From contig NZ_BDCU01000008.1 of assembly GCF_001618425.1 (NCBI RefSeq), forward strand, positions 269,388 through 333,387: a stretch of 64,000 bases of DNA. Reading direction: 5' to 3'. How positions within the stretch are numbered: position 1 is the first letter of the stretch; each line of letters starts with the position of its first letter. Both the position numbers and the translations under genes were made by a program. The notes under the pieces were generated by a model. That model searched no databases. It saw only the letters and a program-made list of their open reading frames with translations, and was not told the origin of the DNA. The DNA comes from Nocardia fusca NBRC 14340. Lineage in GTDB: Bacteria > Actinomycetota > Actinomycetes > Mycobacteriales > Mycobacteriaceae. This document shows, in pieces, positions 26,231 through 38,280 of the stretch.

Positions 26231-27337
26231 TCAGTCCGGGTCGGCCAGCGTGACCTGGATACCGCCGACCATATCGCAGCACTGGTTGTAGATGAACGTG
26301 CCGACCGTGGCCAGCGCGGTGAACAGGACGACATTGATGAGCCCGATCACCCCGGCGTAGCCGAAGACCGTACCCGCGTCGATCAGCCCCACCGATCCGC
26401 TGTCCGGGGACACCATATCGGTGAAGGTGCTGTTGAGCCGCTCCCAGACGCCCATACCCGCCAGCACCATGTACAGCAGCGCCACGGCGATCATCCACAC
26501 GAAGAACATGGCCACACTGATCACCAGGGTGATCTTCAGCGTGGACCACGGATCGATCCGGCGCACCTGGACGGTGGCACGCAACGGTTCTCCGCCGAGC
26601 ACCGCCTGCGGCAGCCCGCGCGGCGCCGCCGGTGCGGGCTGGGCCGCGACCGGCGGTGTATACGGGTTGTGCGGTTGACTGGGCGGCTGTTCCGGGGGTA
26701 GCGGGTGCCGGATCTCGGAAAGATCCGGCATATCCTTCACCAGCTCCGGACGCGCGATACTGCGCGTCGGCCCGTCCAGGCCAACGGATTTGGCCATGGC
26801 CGCTTCCTTACGTGCCGCCTTGGCCGCCAGGTCGCTGGTGGTGCGGGCATTGGTGACCCCGCCCTGCAAACCCCCGCCGCCCTGCAGACCGCCGCCCTGG
26901 AGGCCCACCGACCGCTGGGCGCCGCCCACCGGCATATGGCCGGGCCGTGAGAGGTTCGACTGCGGTTCCCGCTGCGGCAGCTGCGACCAGCCCTCCTGGT
27001 ACCGGTTCGCCTCGGGGCCGTTGCCGGCCTGCTGATTACCCGCGCCGCCCTGCTGATCGCCCGGCCCGCCACCGGCCTGCGGGCCGGAATTCCGGTCCGC
27101 CGGGGCGTTGCGCGAGTCGGACGCGAATTCGCCTTGCTGCTCCTGCTTTTCGGGCTGCGGGCCGGCGGCGGGCGAACCGCCGGACGGGTTACCGCCCGGC
27201 TGCCCGCCTGCCTGTTCGTGGTCCGCGGCCTCGCCCGGCCGCTGAGTCGGGCGCGGCGAAATCGGGGACGGGGTGACCCGCTCGGTCACGCCGTTCGTCT
27301 GCTGCCGCTCGTCGCTCGGCTGTTTCGGAGTGGTCAA
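26231..27337 (-). CDS. DUF3566 membrane protein (Rv0007 family)
   Basis: The 368-residue protein has a long disordered, Gly/Gln/Pro/Asn-rich N-terminus (~1-245). A DUF3566 domain with two membrane helices (~275-300 and ~325-350) makes up the rest. [12 protein letters not shown] marks the domain start. It is co-transcribed with gyrA (39-base gap) throughout actinobacteria; its function is unknown. The TTG start has GAGGA eight bases upstream. Confidence 0.9.
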   Translation of the reverse strand: MTTPKQPSDERQQTNGVTERVTPSPISPRPTQRPGEAADHEQAGGQPGGNPSGGSPAAGPQPEKQEQQGEFASDSRNAPADRNSGPQAGGGPGDQQGGAGNQQAGNGPEANRYQEGWSQLPQREPQSNLSRPGHMPVGGAQRSVGLQGGGLQGGGGLQGGVTNARTTSDLAAKAARKEAAMAKSVGLDGPTRSIARPELVKDMPDLSEIRHPLPPEQPPSQPHNPYTPPVAAQPAPAAPRGLPQAVLGGEPLRATVQVRRIDPWSTLKITLVISVAMFFVWMIAVALLYMVLAGMGVWERLNSTFTDMVSPDSGSVGLIDAGTVFGYAGVIGLINVVLFTALATVGTFIYNQCCDMVGGIQVTLADPD

Positions 27338-27376
27338 TGGGAATCCTCGGATCCGTTCTTTGCCGCCGATATGGGA

Positions 27377-29878
27377 TTACTGCTCGGGAGAACCGCCGCC
27401 GTCGATCTGCTCGGGCTCGTCGGCGTTACGTGCGATCGCAAGCAAGGTATCGCCCTCGGCGAGGTTCATCAATCGCACGCCCTTGGTCTGCCTACCGGCC
27501 TTGCGCACCTGCCGGGCGGCAGTACGGATAACGCCTCCACTGGAGGTGATGGCATACAACTCGTCGTCGTCGTCGACGATTAGTGCTCCCACCAGGGTGC
27601 CACGCCGGGTGTCGTACTGGATCGTCAATACACCTTTTCCGCCACGTCCCTGCGCGGTGTACTCCTCGATAGCGGTCCGCTTGGCATAGCCGCCCGAGGT
27701 CGCCACCAGCAGGTATGTCCCGTCGCGGACCACGTTCAACGACAGTAGGGCATCCTCGGCGTTGAACCGCATACCCTGCACCCCGGAGGTTGCGCGTCCC
27801 ATCGGGCGCAGCGCCTCGTCGGTGGCCGAGAAGCGGATCGACTGCCCCTGCGCCGAGACCAGCAGCAGGTCGTCCTCGGCCGAACACAGTACGGCGCCGA
27901 CCAATTCGTCGTTGTCGCGCAGGTTCACCGCCACGATCCCGCCGCTGCGGTTGGAGTCGAAGTCGACCAGGCGCGACTTCTTGACCAGGCCCTTCTGCGT
28001 GGCCAGCACCAGGTAGGCGGCGTCCTCGTAGGACTTGATCCGGATGACCTGGGCGATCTTCTCGTCCGGCTGGAAGGCCAGCAGATTCGCCACGTGCTGC
28101 CCGCGCGCGGTGCGGTTGGCCTCCGGCAATTCGTATGCCTTGGCCCGGTACACGCGGCCCTTGTTGGTGAAGAACAACAACCAGTCGTGGGTGGAGGTCA
28201 CGAAGAAGTGCCGGACGATATCGTCCTGCTTCAGGCCCGCGCCCTGCACACCCTTGCCGCCGCGCTTCTGGCTGCGGTACAGATCGGTCTTGGTGCGCTT
28301 GGCGTACCCGGTCTCGGTGATGGTGACCACCACATCCTCGCGGGCGATCAGATCCTCGTCGGCCACATCGCCGTCGGCGGAGATGATCTGGGTCCGCCGC
28401 TCGTCGCCGTAGCGCTCCACGATCTCGGCGAGTTCGTCCTTGACGATCGCGCGCTGCCGTTCCGGCTTCTCCAGAATGTCCTTCAGATCGGCGATCTCGG
28501 CCTCGAGCTTGGCCAGCTCGTCGACGATCTTCTGCCGCTCCAGCGCCGAGAGGCGCCGCAACTGCATATCCAGGATCGCGGTGGCCTGGGTCTCGTCGAT
28601 ATCGAGCAGTTGCATCAGGCCGGTCCGCGCGGTCTCGGTATTGGCCGACCGGCGGATCAACGCGATGACCTCGTCCAGCTGATCCAGCGCCTTGACCAGG
28701 CCGCGCAGGATATGGGCCCGTTCCTCGGCCTTGCGGAGCAGGTAGCGGGTACGCCGGACGATGACTTCCAGCTGATGGTTCACATACAGCCGGATCATCT
28801 GATCCAGCCGCAGGGTGCGCGGGACACCCTCGACGATGGAGAGCATGTTCGCGCCGAAGCTGGTCTGCAACTGGGTGTGCTTGTACAGGTTGTTCAGCAC
28901 GACCTTGGCGATCGCGTCCCGCTTGACGGTGACCACGATGCGCAGGCCCACCCGGTCCGAGGACTCGTCGTGGATATCGGCGACACCGGCGATCCGGCCG
29001 TCCTTGACCTGTTCGGCGATCGCGTTGATGAAGTTGTCGGTGTTGACCTGGTACGGCAGACCGGTGATCACGATCGTGGTGCGGCCGCGGGAATCCTCTT
29101 CGATCTCCACCACACCGCGCATCCGGATGGACCCGCGTCCGGTGGTGTAGGCATCGTGGATCCCCTGGGTGCCGACGATCAGGCCGGCGGTCGGGAAGTC
29201 CGGACCCTTCACCCGTTCCATACAGGCCGTGAGGGTGGCTTCCTCGTCGGCGTCGTGGTTGTCGAGCACCCAGTAGATGGCCTGGGCGAGCTCGGTCAGG
29301 TTGTGCGGCGGGATATTGGTCGCCATGCCGACCGCGATACCGTTGCTGCCGTTCATCAGCATATTCGGTACGCGGCTGGGCAGGACGACCGGTTCCTGGG
29401 TCTTGCCGTCGTAGTTCGGGATGAAATCGACCGTGTCGTGGTCGATTTCGCGCAGCAATTCCATCGCCAGCGGCGTGAGCCGGCATTCGGTGTACCGCAT
29501 GGCGGCAGCACCGTCGTTACCACGGCTACCGAAGTTGCCCTGGCCGTCGACCAGCGGATACCGCATGGCCCAGGGTTGGGCCATACGGACCAAGGTGTCG
29601 TAGATGGCCGAGTCGCCGTGCGGGTGGTAGTTGCCCATGGTGTCGGCCACCGGCCGCGCGGACTTCACATAGCTGCGATCGGGCCGGTAGCCGTTGTCGT
29701 GCATCGCGTACAGGATCCGGCGGTGCACCGGCTTGAGGCCGTCGCGGACCTCGGGGAGCGCGCGGCCCACGATCACGCTCATCGCGTAATCGATATAGCT
29801 GCTCTGCATCTCCTGCTGGATATCGACCGGCTCGATCCGGTCGCCCGCGCTCTCCGGCGGCAGGGTGGTGTCGGTCAT
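27377..29878 (-). CDS. gyrA: DNA gyrase subunit A
   Basis: The 833-residue subunit breaks and rejoins DNA with catalytic Tyr129 (AAMRYTE). The GyrA-box-type RSQKRGGKG and a six-bladed C-terminal wrapping domain (~510-810) are present. The quinolone-determining region reads HGDSAIYD, with Ser90 and Asp94. M. tuberculosis has Ala90, so this enzyme keeps the serine and aspartate linked to fluoroquinolone sensitivity. It sits 67 bases after gyrB in the same operon. The last ~20 residues are acidic and Gly-rich. Confidence 0.98.
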   Translation of the reverse strand: MTDTTLPPESAGDRIEPVDIQQEMQSSYIDYAMSVIVGRALPEVRDGLKPVHRRILYAMHDNGYRPDRSYVKSARPVADTMGNYHPHGDSAIYDTLVRMAQPWAMRYPLVDGQGNFGSRGNDGAAAMRYTECRLTPLAMELLREIDHDTVDFIPNYDGKTQEPVVLPSRVPNMLMNGSNGIAVGMATNIPPHNLTELAQAIYWVLDNHDADEEATLTACMERVKGPDFPTAGLIVGTQGIHDAYTTGRGSIRMRGVVEIEEDSRGRTTIVITGLPYQVNTDNFINAIAEQVKDGRIAGVADIHDESSDRVGLRIVVTVKRDAIAKVVLNNLYKHTQLQTSFGANMLSIVEGVPRTLRLDQMIRLYVNHQLEVIVRRTRYLLRKAEERAHILRGLVKALDQLDEVIALIRRSANTETARTGLMQLLDIDETQATAILDMQLRRLSALERQKIVDELAKLEAEIADLKDILEKPERQRAIVKDELAEIVERYGDERRTQIISADGDVADEDLIAREDVVVTITETGYAKRTKTDLYRSQKRGGKGVQGAGLKQDDIVRHFFVTSTHDWLLFFTNKGRVYRAKAYELPEANRTARGQHVANLLAFQPDEKIAQVIRIKSYEDAAYLVLATQKGLVKKSRLVDFDSNRSGGIVAVNLRDNDELVGAVLCSAEDDLLLVSAQGQSIRFSATDEALRPMGRATSGVQGMRFNAEDALLSLNVVRDGTYLLVATSGGYAKRTAIEEYTAQGRGGKGVLTIQYDTRRGTLVGALIVDDDDELYAITSSGGVIRTAARQVRKAGRQTKGVRLMNLAEGDTLLAIARNADEPEQIDGGGSPEQ

Positions 29879-29945
29879 GCAATCTCCTAGGTACTGACGG
29901 GATACGGCTGGTCACCGCGCGCGTGGGCGCCGCGGGCGGACCGCC

Positions 29946-32117
<2,172 letters not shown>

Positions 32118-32277
32118 CTACTTCGCGGCCCAACTTACAGTGCACCTGCGACACCCCTGACGGCTTCCTGGGTGAGAGAAATCGGACCGGCACGGGTCCC
32201 CTCGCGGTCCGGCCGTTTCGAAGCACCAGATTCGGCCTGAGAGTTCACTGAGGCCCGGGGCGCCGAACGCGAGGTCG

Positions 32278-32293
32278 CGTTCCACGTGAAACG
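32278..32293. promoter_or_regulatory. Weak parS-like site upstream of gyrB
   Basis: CGTTCCACGTGAAACG matches the ParB consensus at 13 of 16 positions and ends five bases before the DUF721 stop. Confidence 0.4.
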
Positions 32294-32297
32294 GGTT

Positions 32298-32864
32298 CTA
32301 ACCGTAGGTATCGCGGGGTCCGCGGCCCCGGACATGACGTTGTCCTTTGCGCCAGCTCGGCGCCGTCGGTCCGGAGATCCGCAGTGAACGCACCACCCCG
32401 GGCCCCACCGCCGCGCTGATCTTCGCGAGCAACTGTGCCTGCAGCAGACGTAACTGCGTGGCCCAGGCGGTGGACTCGGCCGCGACACTCAATACACCGT
32501 TCTCGAGAGAGACCGGTTTCGCATGAGCGGCTATATCCTCCCCGACCACCCCCGACCAGTGCCCGAACACTGTGCCCTCGGCGACTTTGGTGGACCAGCC
32601 GCGGCTGCGCGCGATCGAGGTGGCGAGTTTGGACAGCGGTTGCGGATCGCGGTCGTCGGGACGGGGACCGGACCACCCGCTGCGGCGGCGGGCGCCGGAA
32701 CGGAGACCGCGGCGCGGGGAGGAGCGTCCCTGGCCGACGGATTTACCGCTGGCGCGCGCCGCCGCCCGAGCCTCCTCCAGCGCCCGGCGGGCCAGGTCGA
32801 CCCCGCGCAGCTCCGGTTCTGTCGGAGGCGTTGTGCCACCGGGCGTTCCGGGCTGGTCGGTCAT
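32298..32864 (-). CDS. DUF721 (DciA-like) protein
   Basis: The 188-residue protein has a basic, Arg/Gly-rich N-terminal half and a C-terminal DUF721 domain (~90-165) with [16 protein letters not shown] and [13 protein letters not shown]. The family contains DciA, the helicase operator of bacteria lacking DnaC. Actinobacterial members next to recF are presumed DciA relatives that help load DnaB. The ATG follows GGGAG. Unlike M. tuberculosis, a 348-base gap separates it from recF. Confidence 0.88.
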   Translation of the reverse strand: MTDQPGTPGGTTPPTEPELRGVDLARRALEEARAAARASGKSVGQGRSSPRRGLRSGARRRSGWSGPRPDDRDPQPLSKLATSIARSRGWSTKVAEGTVFGHWSGVVGEDIAAHAKPVSLENGVLSVAAESTAWATQLRLLQAQLLAKISAAVGPGVVRSLRISGPTAPSWRKGQRHVRGRGPRDTYG

Positions 32865-33212
32865 CGCTGCTCCCACTCACCGGTGCGAGTTATCCCCAGG
32901 TTCGACCGGTTTTCCTCAGGCTGTGCACATCCGGGAATCCCTGCTCGACACCACGCCGACAGGATCGGCACAAAGGTCGCTCCATCGGGAAAATCCGCAG
33001 CTCAGGGCTGGTATTTCGAGTGCCGGTGCCGGTTGTCACCGAATGGACCGGGCAGCCGTCCGAGGTGCGGGGCGACGACCTGGTCGAATAAGTTATCCAC
33101 AGGCTGTGGATAACTGGATTCCGATACCGGACGGGGGGATAACGGCCCGGTGTACCGGCTCACTCTACGAACGGCCCGGCGCGCATGCAAGACGGCGGCG
33201 GGCGCGTGTCCG
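32865..33212. other. recF-DUF721 intergenic region
   Basis: No coding frame is supportable. It contains an inverted pair of perfect DnaA boxes (33091-33115) and a near box TTATCCCCA at 32890-32898. Confidence 0.6.
33091..33115. promoter_or_regulatory. Palindromic DnaA-box pair, recF-DUF721
   Basis: TTATCCACA (33093-33101) and TGTGGATAA (33105-33113) face each other within a 12-bp-arm inverted repeat with one central base. Confidence 0.75.
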
Positions 33213-34427
33213 TCACCCCGGCGAATCACCGGCGACCGCCGCGGGCGGGTCACCACCGGCGACCGGGCGCTCCGTCGCGAAACCGGATATCCGATGTTCC
33301 GGATCACCGGTGGTCGTCACCCGCAACGTCGCGCCGATCAGCTCGGCGGGCACGTCTTCGGGGACGGCCGCGGTGATCAGCACCTGCTCGGCGGCCGCTG
33401 CCACGGTGGCCAGTGCGGTGCGGCGACGCCGGTCGAGTTCGGCGAAGACATCGTCGAGCAACAGGACCGGTTCGGCCCCGTCCGCTCGGAGCAGTTCGAA
33501 CGCCGCGAGCCGCAGCGCCAGCGCGAACGACCAGGACTCCCCGTGGCTGGCGAAACCCTTGGCCGGGGTTTCGCCGAGCATCAACTCCAGCTCGTCCCGA
33601 TGCGGACCGACCAGGCAGACGCCTCGTTCGAGCTCCTTGGCCCGCGCGGTGGCGAGTTCACACAGCAGGATCTCCTCCAGCAGGGCCGGGTCACCGGGCT
33701 CGGGCGAGCGGCCGGGATCGAGCAGCTCGGCCGGCAGGGCGCCGCTGCGGTACCCGATCGCCGCCGGCCGTGACTCCGGCGCGAGAGCCGCGTACGCGCG
33801 GGCCAGATGTGGATGGAGTTCGTGGACCAAGCGCAACCGCTCCGCGAGCAGGACCGACGCATGAGCCGCCAGGTGCCCGTCCCAGACGTCCAGCGTGCCG
33901 AGATCCGCCCGCGCGGACCGGCCCGCGGTTTTCAACAGGGCCGAACGCTGCCGCAGCACCCGGTCGTAATCGGCGCGGACGCCGGCCAGGCCGGGGCGCC
34001 GCGCGGTGCACAACTCGTCGAGGAAACGACGACGCTCCCCCGGGTCGCCCCGAACCAGCGCCAGATCCTCGGGAGCGAACAATACGGTGTGCAGAATGCC
34101 GAGGATCTCCCGCGGCCGGCGCACCGGGGACCGGTTGATCTGTGCCCGGTTGGCCGCGCCGCGGTTGAGTTCGACATCGATCCGCAATTCGCGGCCGAGA
34201 TGCACTACGTTCGCGCCGATCCGGGCGCGTTCGGCGCCGGCCCGGACGAGTGGTGCGTCGGTGGAGACCCGGTGCGACCCCAGCGTGGACAGGTAGCCCA
34301 GCGCTTCGAGTAGGTTGGTCTTGCCGTTACCGTTCGCCCCCAGGAAAACTGTAGGTCCTGTGGATAACTCGATCTCGGCTTGCTCCCAGGATCGGAAATC
34401 ACGCAAGGTCAGCGCACGGATATGCAC
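33213..34427 (-). CDS. recF: RecF recombination/repair protein
   Basis: The 404-residue SMC-like ATPase has Walker [10 protein letters not shown], signature [11 protein letters not shown] and Walker [13 protein letters not shown]. It loads RecA at single-strand gaps. GTG 34427 gives [14 protein letters not shown], the normal family start; the frame continues to 34469 but would run into DnaA boxes. The gnd gene that lies between dnaN and recF in some relatives is absent here. Confidence 0.95.
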   Translation of the reverse strand: MHIRALTLRDFRSWEQAEIELSTGPTVFLGANGNGKTNLLEALGYLSTLGSHRVSTDAPLVRAGAERARIGANVVHLGRELRIDVELNRGAANRAQINRSPVRRPREILGILHTVLFAPEDLALVRGDPGERRRFLDELCTARRPGLAGVRADYDRVLRQRSALLKTAGRSARADLGTLDVWDGHLAAHASVLLAERLRLVHELHPHLARAYAALAPESRPAAIGYRSGALPAELLDPGRSPEPGDPALLEEILLCELATARAKELERGVCLVGPHRDELELMLGETPAKGFASHGESWSFALALRLAAFELLRADGAEPVLLLDDVFAELDRRRRTALATVAAAAEQVLITAAVPEDVPAELIGATLRVTTTGDPEHRISGFATERPVAGGDPPAAVAGDSPG

Positions 34428-34454
34428 CTGTTCACACCATCCGGGGAAAGACAG

Positions 34455-34484
34455 CCCAGTTATCCACAACTGTGGATAACTGGG
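34455..34484. promoter_or_regulatory. Palindromic DnaA-box pair, dnaN-recF
   Basis: Two perfect boxes, TTATCCACA (34460-34468) and TGTGGATAA (34471-34479), form a perfect inverted repeat with 14-bp arms and 2-base centre. Confidence 0.8.
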
Positions 34485-34611
34485 GAGAGCGCAGGTCGCG
34501 GCGCTGGTTTGCGGAGGTATCGCTACCGACCGCCACCGCAGGCACGGTACACCGACACCGGCGGTACCGGGTGGAGGTGCGCCGGTTCGTCGTTACCGAA
34601 CCCACGCGCGC

Positions 34612-35787
34612 TCAGCCCGGAAGCCGGACCGGCATCAACAGGTAGATGTAGTCGCTCTCCACCGCCGGATACGCACCGGAATCGAGCGGCTCGGGTTCCT
34701 CCTCGCCGGCGGGCAGCAGCACAGCCGGGCGGCTGGGAGTGGTGAACCCGAAGGTGACGCGCTCGGAACGCAGTGCGGACAAGCCATCGATCAGGTAGCC
34801 GGGGTTGAAGGCGATGGTCAGCGGTTCGCCCCGGAAATCGGCGGTGAGCCATTCCTCGGCCCGGCCGGCGTCGTCACCACCCGCCGACAACAGCAGGCCT
34901 TCACCGGAGAATTCCAGCCGTACCTGGGCACCGCGCTCGGCCACGAGCGCGACACGCTTGATCGCCTCGGTGAGCGAGGCGACCTCCAGCGTCGCGATCG
35001 AGGTGTGCTCCTTGGGGAGCAACTGGCGGAACTTGGGGAATTCGGCATCCAGCAGCCGGGTGGTGGTCCGCCGACCACCGTTGACGATGCCCAGGAGCCC
35101 GTCGGCGCCCGCTCCGGACCCCAGCGACAGCTGCACGGGCCGATCGGAGGCACCCAGCGTCTTGGCGGCCTCGGACAGGGTGCGGGCGGGAATGAGGACC
35201 GCGGTCTCGATATCGGTGCGTACGGGCTGCCACTGGATGTGCCGCACCGCGAGCCGGAACCGGTCGGTCGCCGCCAGGACCACCTGCGGCCCCTCGATCT
35301 CGACCCGGATACCGGTCAGCATGGGCAGCGTGTCGTCGCGGCCGGCCGCGACGGCCACCTGGCCGACCGCCTCACCGAACACCTCGACCGCCAGTTCCCC
35401 GCTCGACTGCGGCACCTCCGGCAGTTGGGGATAGTCCTCCACCGGCATGGTCGGCAGCGAGAACTTGGCGCTGCCGCACTGGATCAGCACGCGGGTGCCG
35501 TCGACGGAAACGTCCACCGGCTTGTTGGACAGCGCCTTGGTGATGTCGGCCAGCAATTTGCCCGAGACCAGGACGCGCCCGGGACCGGCGACCTCGGCGG
35601 CGACCCGCATCTGCGCGGAGACCTCGTAGTCGAACCCGGAGACGGTCAGGCCGTCCTCGTCCGCGACCAGCAGGACTCCGCCGAGTACCGGGACCGGAGG
35701 GCGGGACGGCAGACTGCGCGCCACCCAGGCGACCGACTCCGCGAAATCCTCACGCGCGACCCGAAACTTCATGCCTGCAAGGTCCAT
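34612..35787 (-). CDS. dnaN: DNA polymerase III beta sliding clamp
   Basis: The 391-residue clamp has the three-fold DnaN architecture and ends in the conserved [10 protein letters not shown]. It rings DNA to hold polymerase III. ATG 35787 gives [13 protein letters not shown]; 35772 is the alternative. It is the first gene on the oriC-proximal side of this arm. Confidence 0.97.
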   Translation of the reverse strand: MDLAGMKFRVAREDFAESVAWVARSLPSRPPVPVLGGVLLVADEDGLTVSGFDYEVSAQMRVAAEVAGPGRVLVSGKLLADITKALSNKPVDVSVDGTRVLIQCGSAKFSLPTMPVEDYPQLPEVPQSSGELAVEVFGEAVGQVAVAAGRDDTLPMLTGIRVEIEGPQVVLAATDRFRLAVRHIQWQPVRTDIETAVLIPARTLSEAAKTLGASDRPVQLSLGSGAGADGLLGIVNGGRRTTTRLLDAEFPKFRQLLPKEHTSIATLEVASLTEAIKRVALVAERGAQVRLEFSGEGLLLSAGGDDAGRAEEWLTADFRGEPLTIAFNPGYLIDGLSALRSERVTFGFTTPSRPAVLLPAGEEEPEPLDSGAYPAVESDYIYLLMPVRLPG

Positions 35788-36584
35788 CGCCCGAGGTGTC
35801 CTCTCCCGTTCAGTGTGGATCGACGGCTGTGCTGCCCCCGTGTATCCCGCTGCGCCGACTCCGCCACCGGCGCGGCGGTCGATGCGGCGGCCGGAAATCC
35901 GGACCGGCCGCCCCAGGAGTCTGGCACAAGCGGCCGACATCAGACCGTACCCCGTTTCGAGCTACGCGGTCGGCTGCCCCTCCGAGTGGAGGATACGTCC
36001 TCCGGCGGTGCCCCGGCCAGGCCGGGCGGGCAGATCGAGTCGTATCGCCACTGCCTGGGCCGATCAGCTGTGTACAGCTGTGGATGAACCAGCGGACGCG
36101 ACCACTGTGGATCATCCGGGCGTCGGGTGGCCGATATTCGCGCGCTCCCGTGGTGTGGCCGTATCCACAGTCGTCCCACGGTAGCGGTGTGGACAACTCC
36201 GCAACCGGTTCCCCTGTGCGGCGGCCGGAACTCGACTTCACTCGCAGCGCGTCGGCTGCTCTTCCCATCGATGTGACAAGGAGGTCGCGTACGCAGCGGC
36301 CGCCCGATGGGCGATCGCTCGTGAGTACGAGGTTCCGGCTCTTCGGATGGCGGTGTGTGGTTGGGGACCGGATCGCCGGGCGAACGCCGGCGGGCGGAGC
36401 TGGGAGCGCCGCAGTGGGCAGGGAACGATCCCGGCTCGTCGGGCTCTGCACAGATCGAGAGATCTGTGCGTCAGTGGGTAGCCGCTCGTGGATGCGATCG
36501 CTGCGCTCCCCTGCGCCTCCCTCGCTGTCCTTGTCTTCTTCCGGCTCTGTGCGGCGGTGCGGTCCGCTCGAGACTTGTCCACAC

Positions 36585-36636
36585 AACCTGTTTTGAAGAG
36601 AAATTTTCTAGATGAAGAACAGGAGTAGTAATAGGC
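36585..36636. other. Candidate DNA unwinding element
   Basis: This AT-rich stretch (TTTTGAAGAG, AAATTTTCTAG and TAGTAATAG motifs) in a GC-rich chromosome lies directly beside a perfect DnaA box at 36575-36583. Confidence 0.6.
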
Positions 36637-36828
36637 CCTGTGGAAACTGTGGATTCCGCTGGTTTCCCCAGGTCACCCCGCGTGTCTGGTTGTGGATGGC
36701 CAGGGGATAACTCGAGGATGAATCGAGGGCGGCTGTGGACAGGTTTTGTTGTCCACACTGCGTCCACAGTCCGTCCCCAACTTGGTCCCCAGATTCCGGC
36801 CAGTTGTGCACACTGTGTATGGATCCGT

Positions 36829-36879
36829 GGACAACCTGTGGATTCCTCGAGGATTCCTCGAGGAATCCACAGGTTGTCC
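36829..36879. repeat. 51-bp inverted repeat inside oriC
   Basis: Two perfect 24-base arms (36829-36852 and 36856-36879) are separated by ATT. Each arm carries GGACAACC, a GTGGATTC box-like element and the palindrome CCTCGAGG. The outermost bases form parts of DnaA-box-like GTGGACAA elements. Confidence 0.95.
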
Positions 36880-37095
36880 CCAGCCCTCTGACCGGAACGT
36901 CGCTGTTCAGTAGCTGTGGACGAAATCGCCTGTGGAAACTGTGGATAAACAGCATGTGGACAAGTTGCCCCCAACACCCCTCCGATCCTGTGGATGGGCC
37001 GGTGGACAACCTGGGGAATCCACAGGTGTGGATATCACAAACTTCCAGTTCAGAGCCTCCACAGGCTGTTAGCGACACACCTGTGGATGCTTCCG

Positions 37096-37486
37096 ACACG
37101 CCGACGTCCGTAGGATCCGGGTAAGGCTGCGGGAGAACGGGTGATTCGTCCGGTCCGCCAAGCGGATTGCGACGGAACAACTTCCGGTTCCGGCCCGCGA
37201 CCGGAAGCCCCGGTCCGGGTGAGTGGCCGCCGCAAGGGCGTGGTGGAACCTCCGCACGGCGTTCGCGACCTGATCGGCGGATGGCCTGACAGTCCTGATT
37301 CCCCGGCTCGCCCGCGCGGACCTACGGGTGGTCGACAGTCCGGCCACCCGGGTGCGGTCGCCCGCACGGGGCCAACGGACCGGCAACGAATGTCCTGAAT
37401 GTGGGCGCCCTCGATCCGGAAGGGGCGATAACCGGAAATCGCGCGCAACAGGGCCAGGGCCACCCACATGGAGCGGTAACGGCCGC
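37096..37486. other. Stretch between oriC and the PF06475 gene
   Basis: Open frames exist on both strands. None has a ribosome site with a recognisable product, and the stretch is probably non-coding or decayed. No DnaA boxes were seen past about 37090. Confidence 0.4.
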
Positions 37487-38068
37487 TCAGGCGACGCGGG
37501 TAGCGATTCCCGGATAGCTCAGCACGAGGCCCGATGCGTCGTAGATCAACCGGCAGGCGAAATCGAATGCGGGCGCGGAGTACTCGTAGCATTGCCGGCC
37601 GCCGTCGTCGGCGGCGCGCCGATACTCCTGTTCCAACCGTTCGACGGAGAGATCGGTCGCGCGGACGTAGACCGCGGGCGCCGCGGCCCGGCCACCCACG
37701 GGTAGCACGAGGCGGTGCACGGGCAGCATATTGGTCATCGCCGACGATTCCAGGTCCACGTCGCGGCAGCCGTCCAGCTTCGGCGCCGCCGTACCGTCGA
37801 TCAGCCACCGTCCGGCACCGTCCGACTCGATCAGCACCGTATGCCAGCCGATCGGCGACCGGGTGGTGATGTGCGCGGCGCGGGTCGCCCAGCCCGAATC
37901 CACCGTGATCTCGTAGCGCACGAACCAGGCCTGATCGTCCTCGACGGCGGTGGTGCAGCCGTCCATGCGATAACCGTCGTCATCCTGCCGCAGGTGGACG
38001 ACCTCGAAGCCCGACCGGGCGTCCCGATGCGACCACGCCGCGGTTGCCGGCAGTTCGGCGAACGACAT
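37487..38068 (-). CDS. Putative glycolipid-binding family protein (PF06475-like)
   Basis: The 193-residue protein shows family features: the WxIDG-type motif (RWLIDG), GCRDVDLESSAMTN and LPVHRL in the middle, and a conserved Tyr-rich C-terminal part. This family is called putative glycolipid-binding on indirect grounds; its activity is unproven. It stands alone, 212 bases after dnaA and about 390 bases before oriC, where relatives have only oriC. No transfer signs such as repeats or integrase are visible. Confidence 0.75.
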   Translation of the reverse strand: MSFAELPATAAWSHRDARSGFEVVHLRQDDDGYRMDGCTTAVEDDQAWFVRYEITVDSGWATRAAHITTRSPIGWHTVLIESDGAGRWLIDGTAAPKLDGCRDVDLESSAMTNMLPVHRLVLPVGGRAAAPAVYVRATDLSVERLEQEYRRAADDGGRQCYEYSAPAFDFACRLIYDASGLVLSYPGIATRVA

Positions 38069-38280
38069 CCCTGCCCCTCTCCCGAACCCATCGGCTGCAC
38101 GCGGTTCGGCTCTACGCTCGAGTCACGGGTCGACCCGGCTCTCCGCATGGGCGGCTGGCCCGTCGACTGCCGGCGCGCCAGTGCTGCCGCCCACGCGAAT
38201 CGGTCACCATCCGACCGGGCGAAGATATCCCCGATCGAACTTTGCGAGAACCACTTCCGGCAGCGACGTGTACGCGCCGA

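Larger units (their letters stand above)
36061..37095. other. oriC: Chromosome replication origin (oriC)
   Basis: The non-coding region between dnaN and dnaA is packed with DnaA boxes. Perfect TT(A/G)TCCACA boxes are at 36188-36196, 36575-36583, 36749-36757, 36940-36948 and 36955-36963. Many single-mismatch boxes exist, for example 36079-36087, 36106-36114, 36161-36169, 36691-36699, 36734-36742, 36827-36835, 37001-37009 and 37027-37035. An AT-rich segment (36585-36636) suits the unwinding element. A 51-bp inverted repeat lies at 36829-36879. Boundaries are approximate. Confidence 0.93.

Noticed and set aside
37069..37467. Minus-strand frame between oriC and the PF06475 gene, faintly phosphotransferase-like near its middle
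   Set aside because: Similarity is a few residues only and the frame has no start support; could be a remnant but cannot be claimed.
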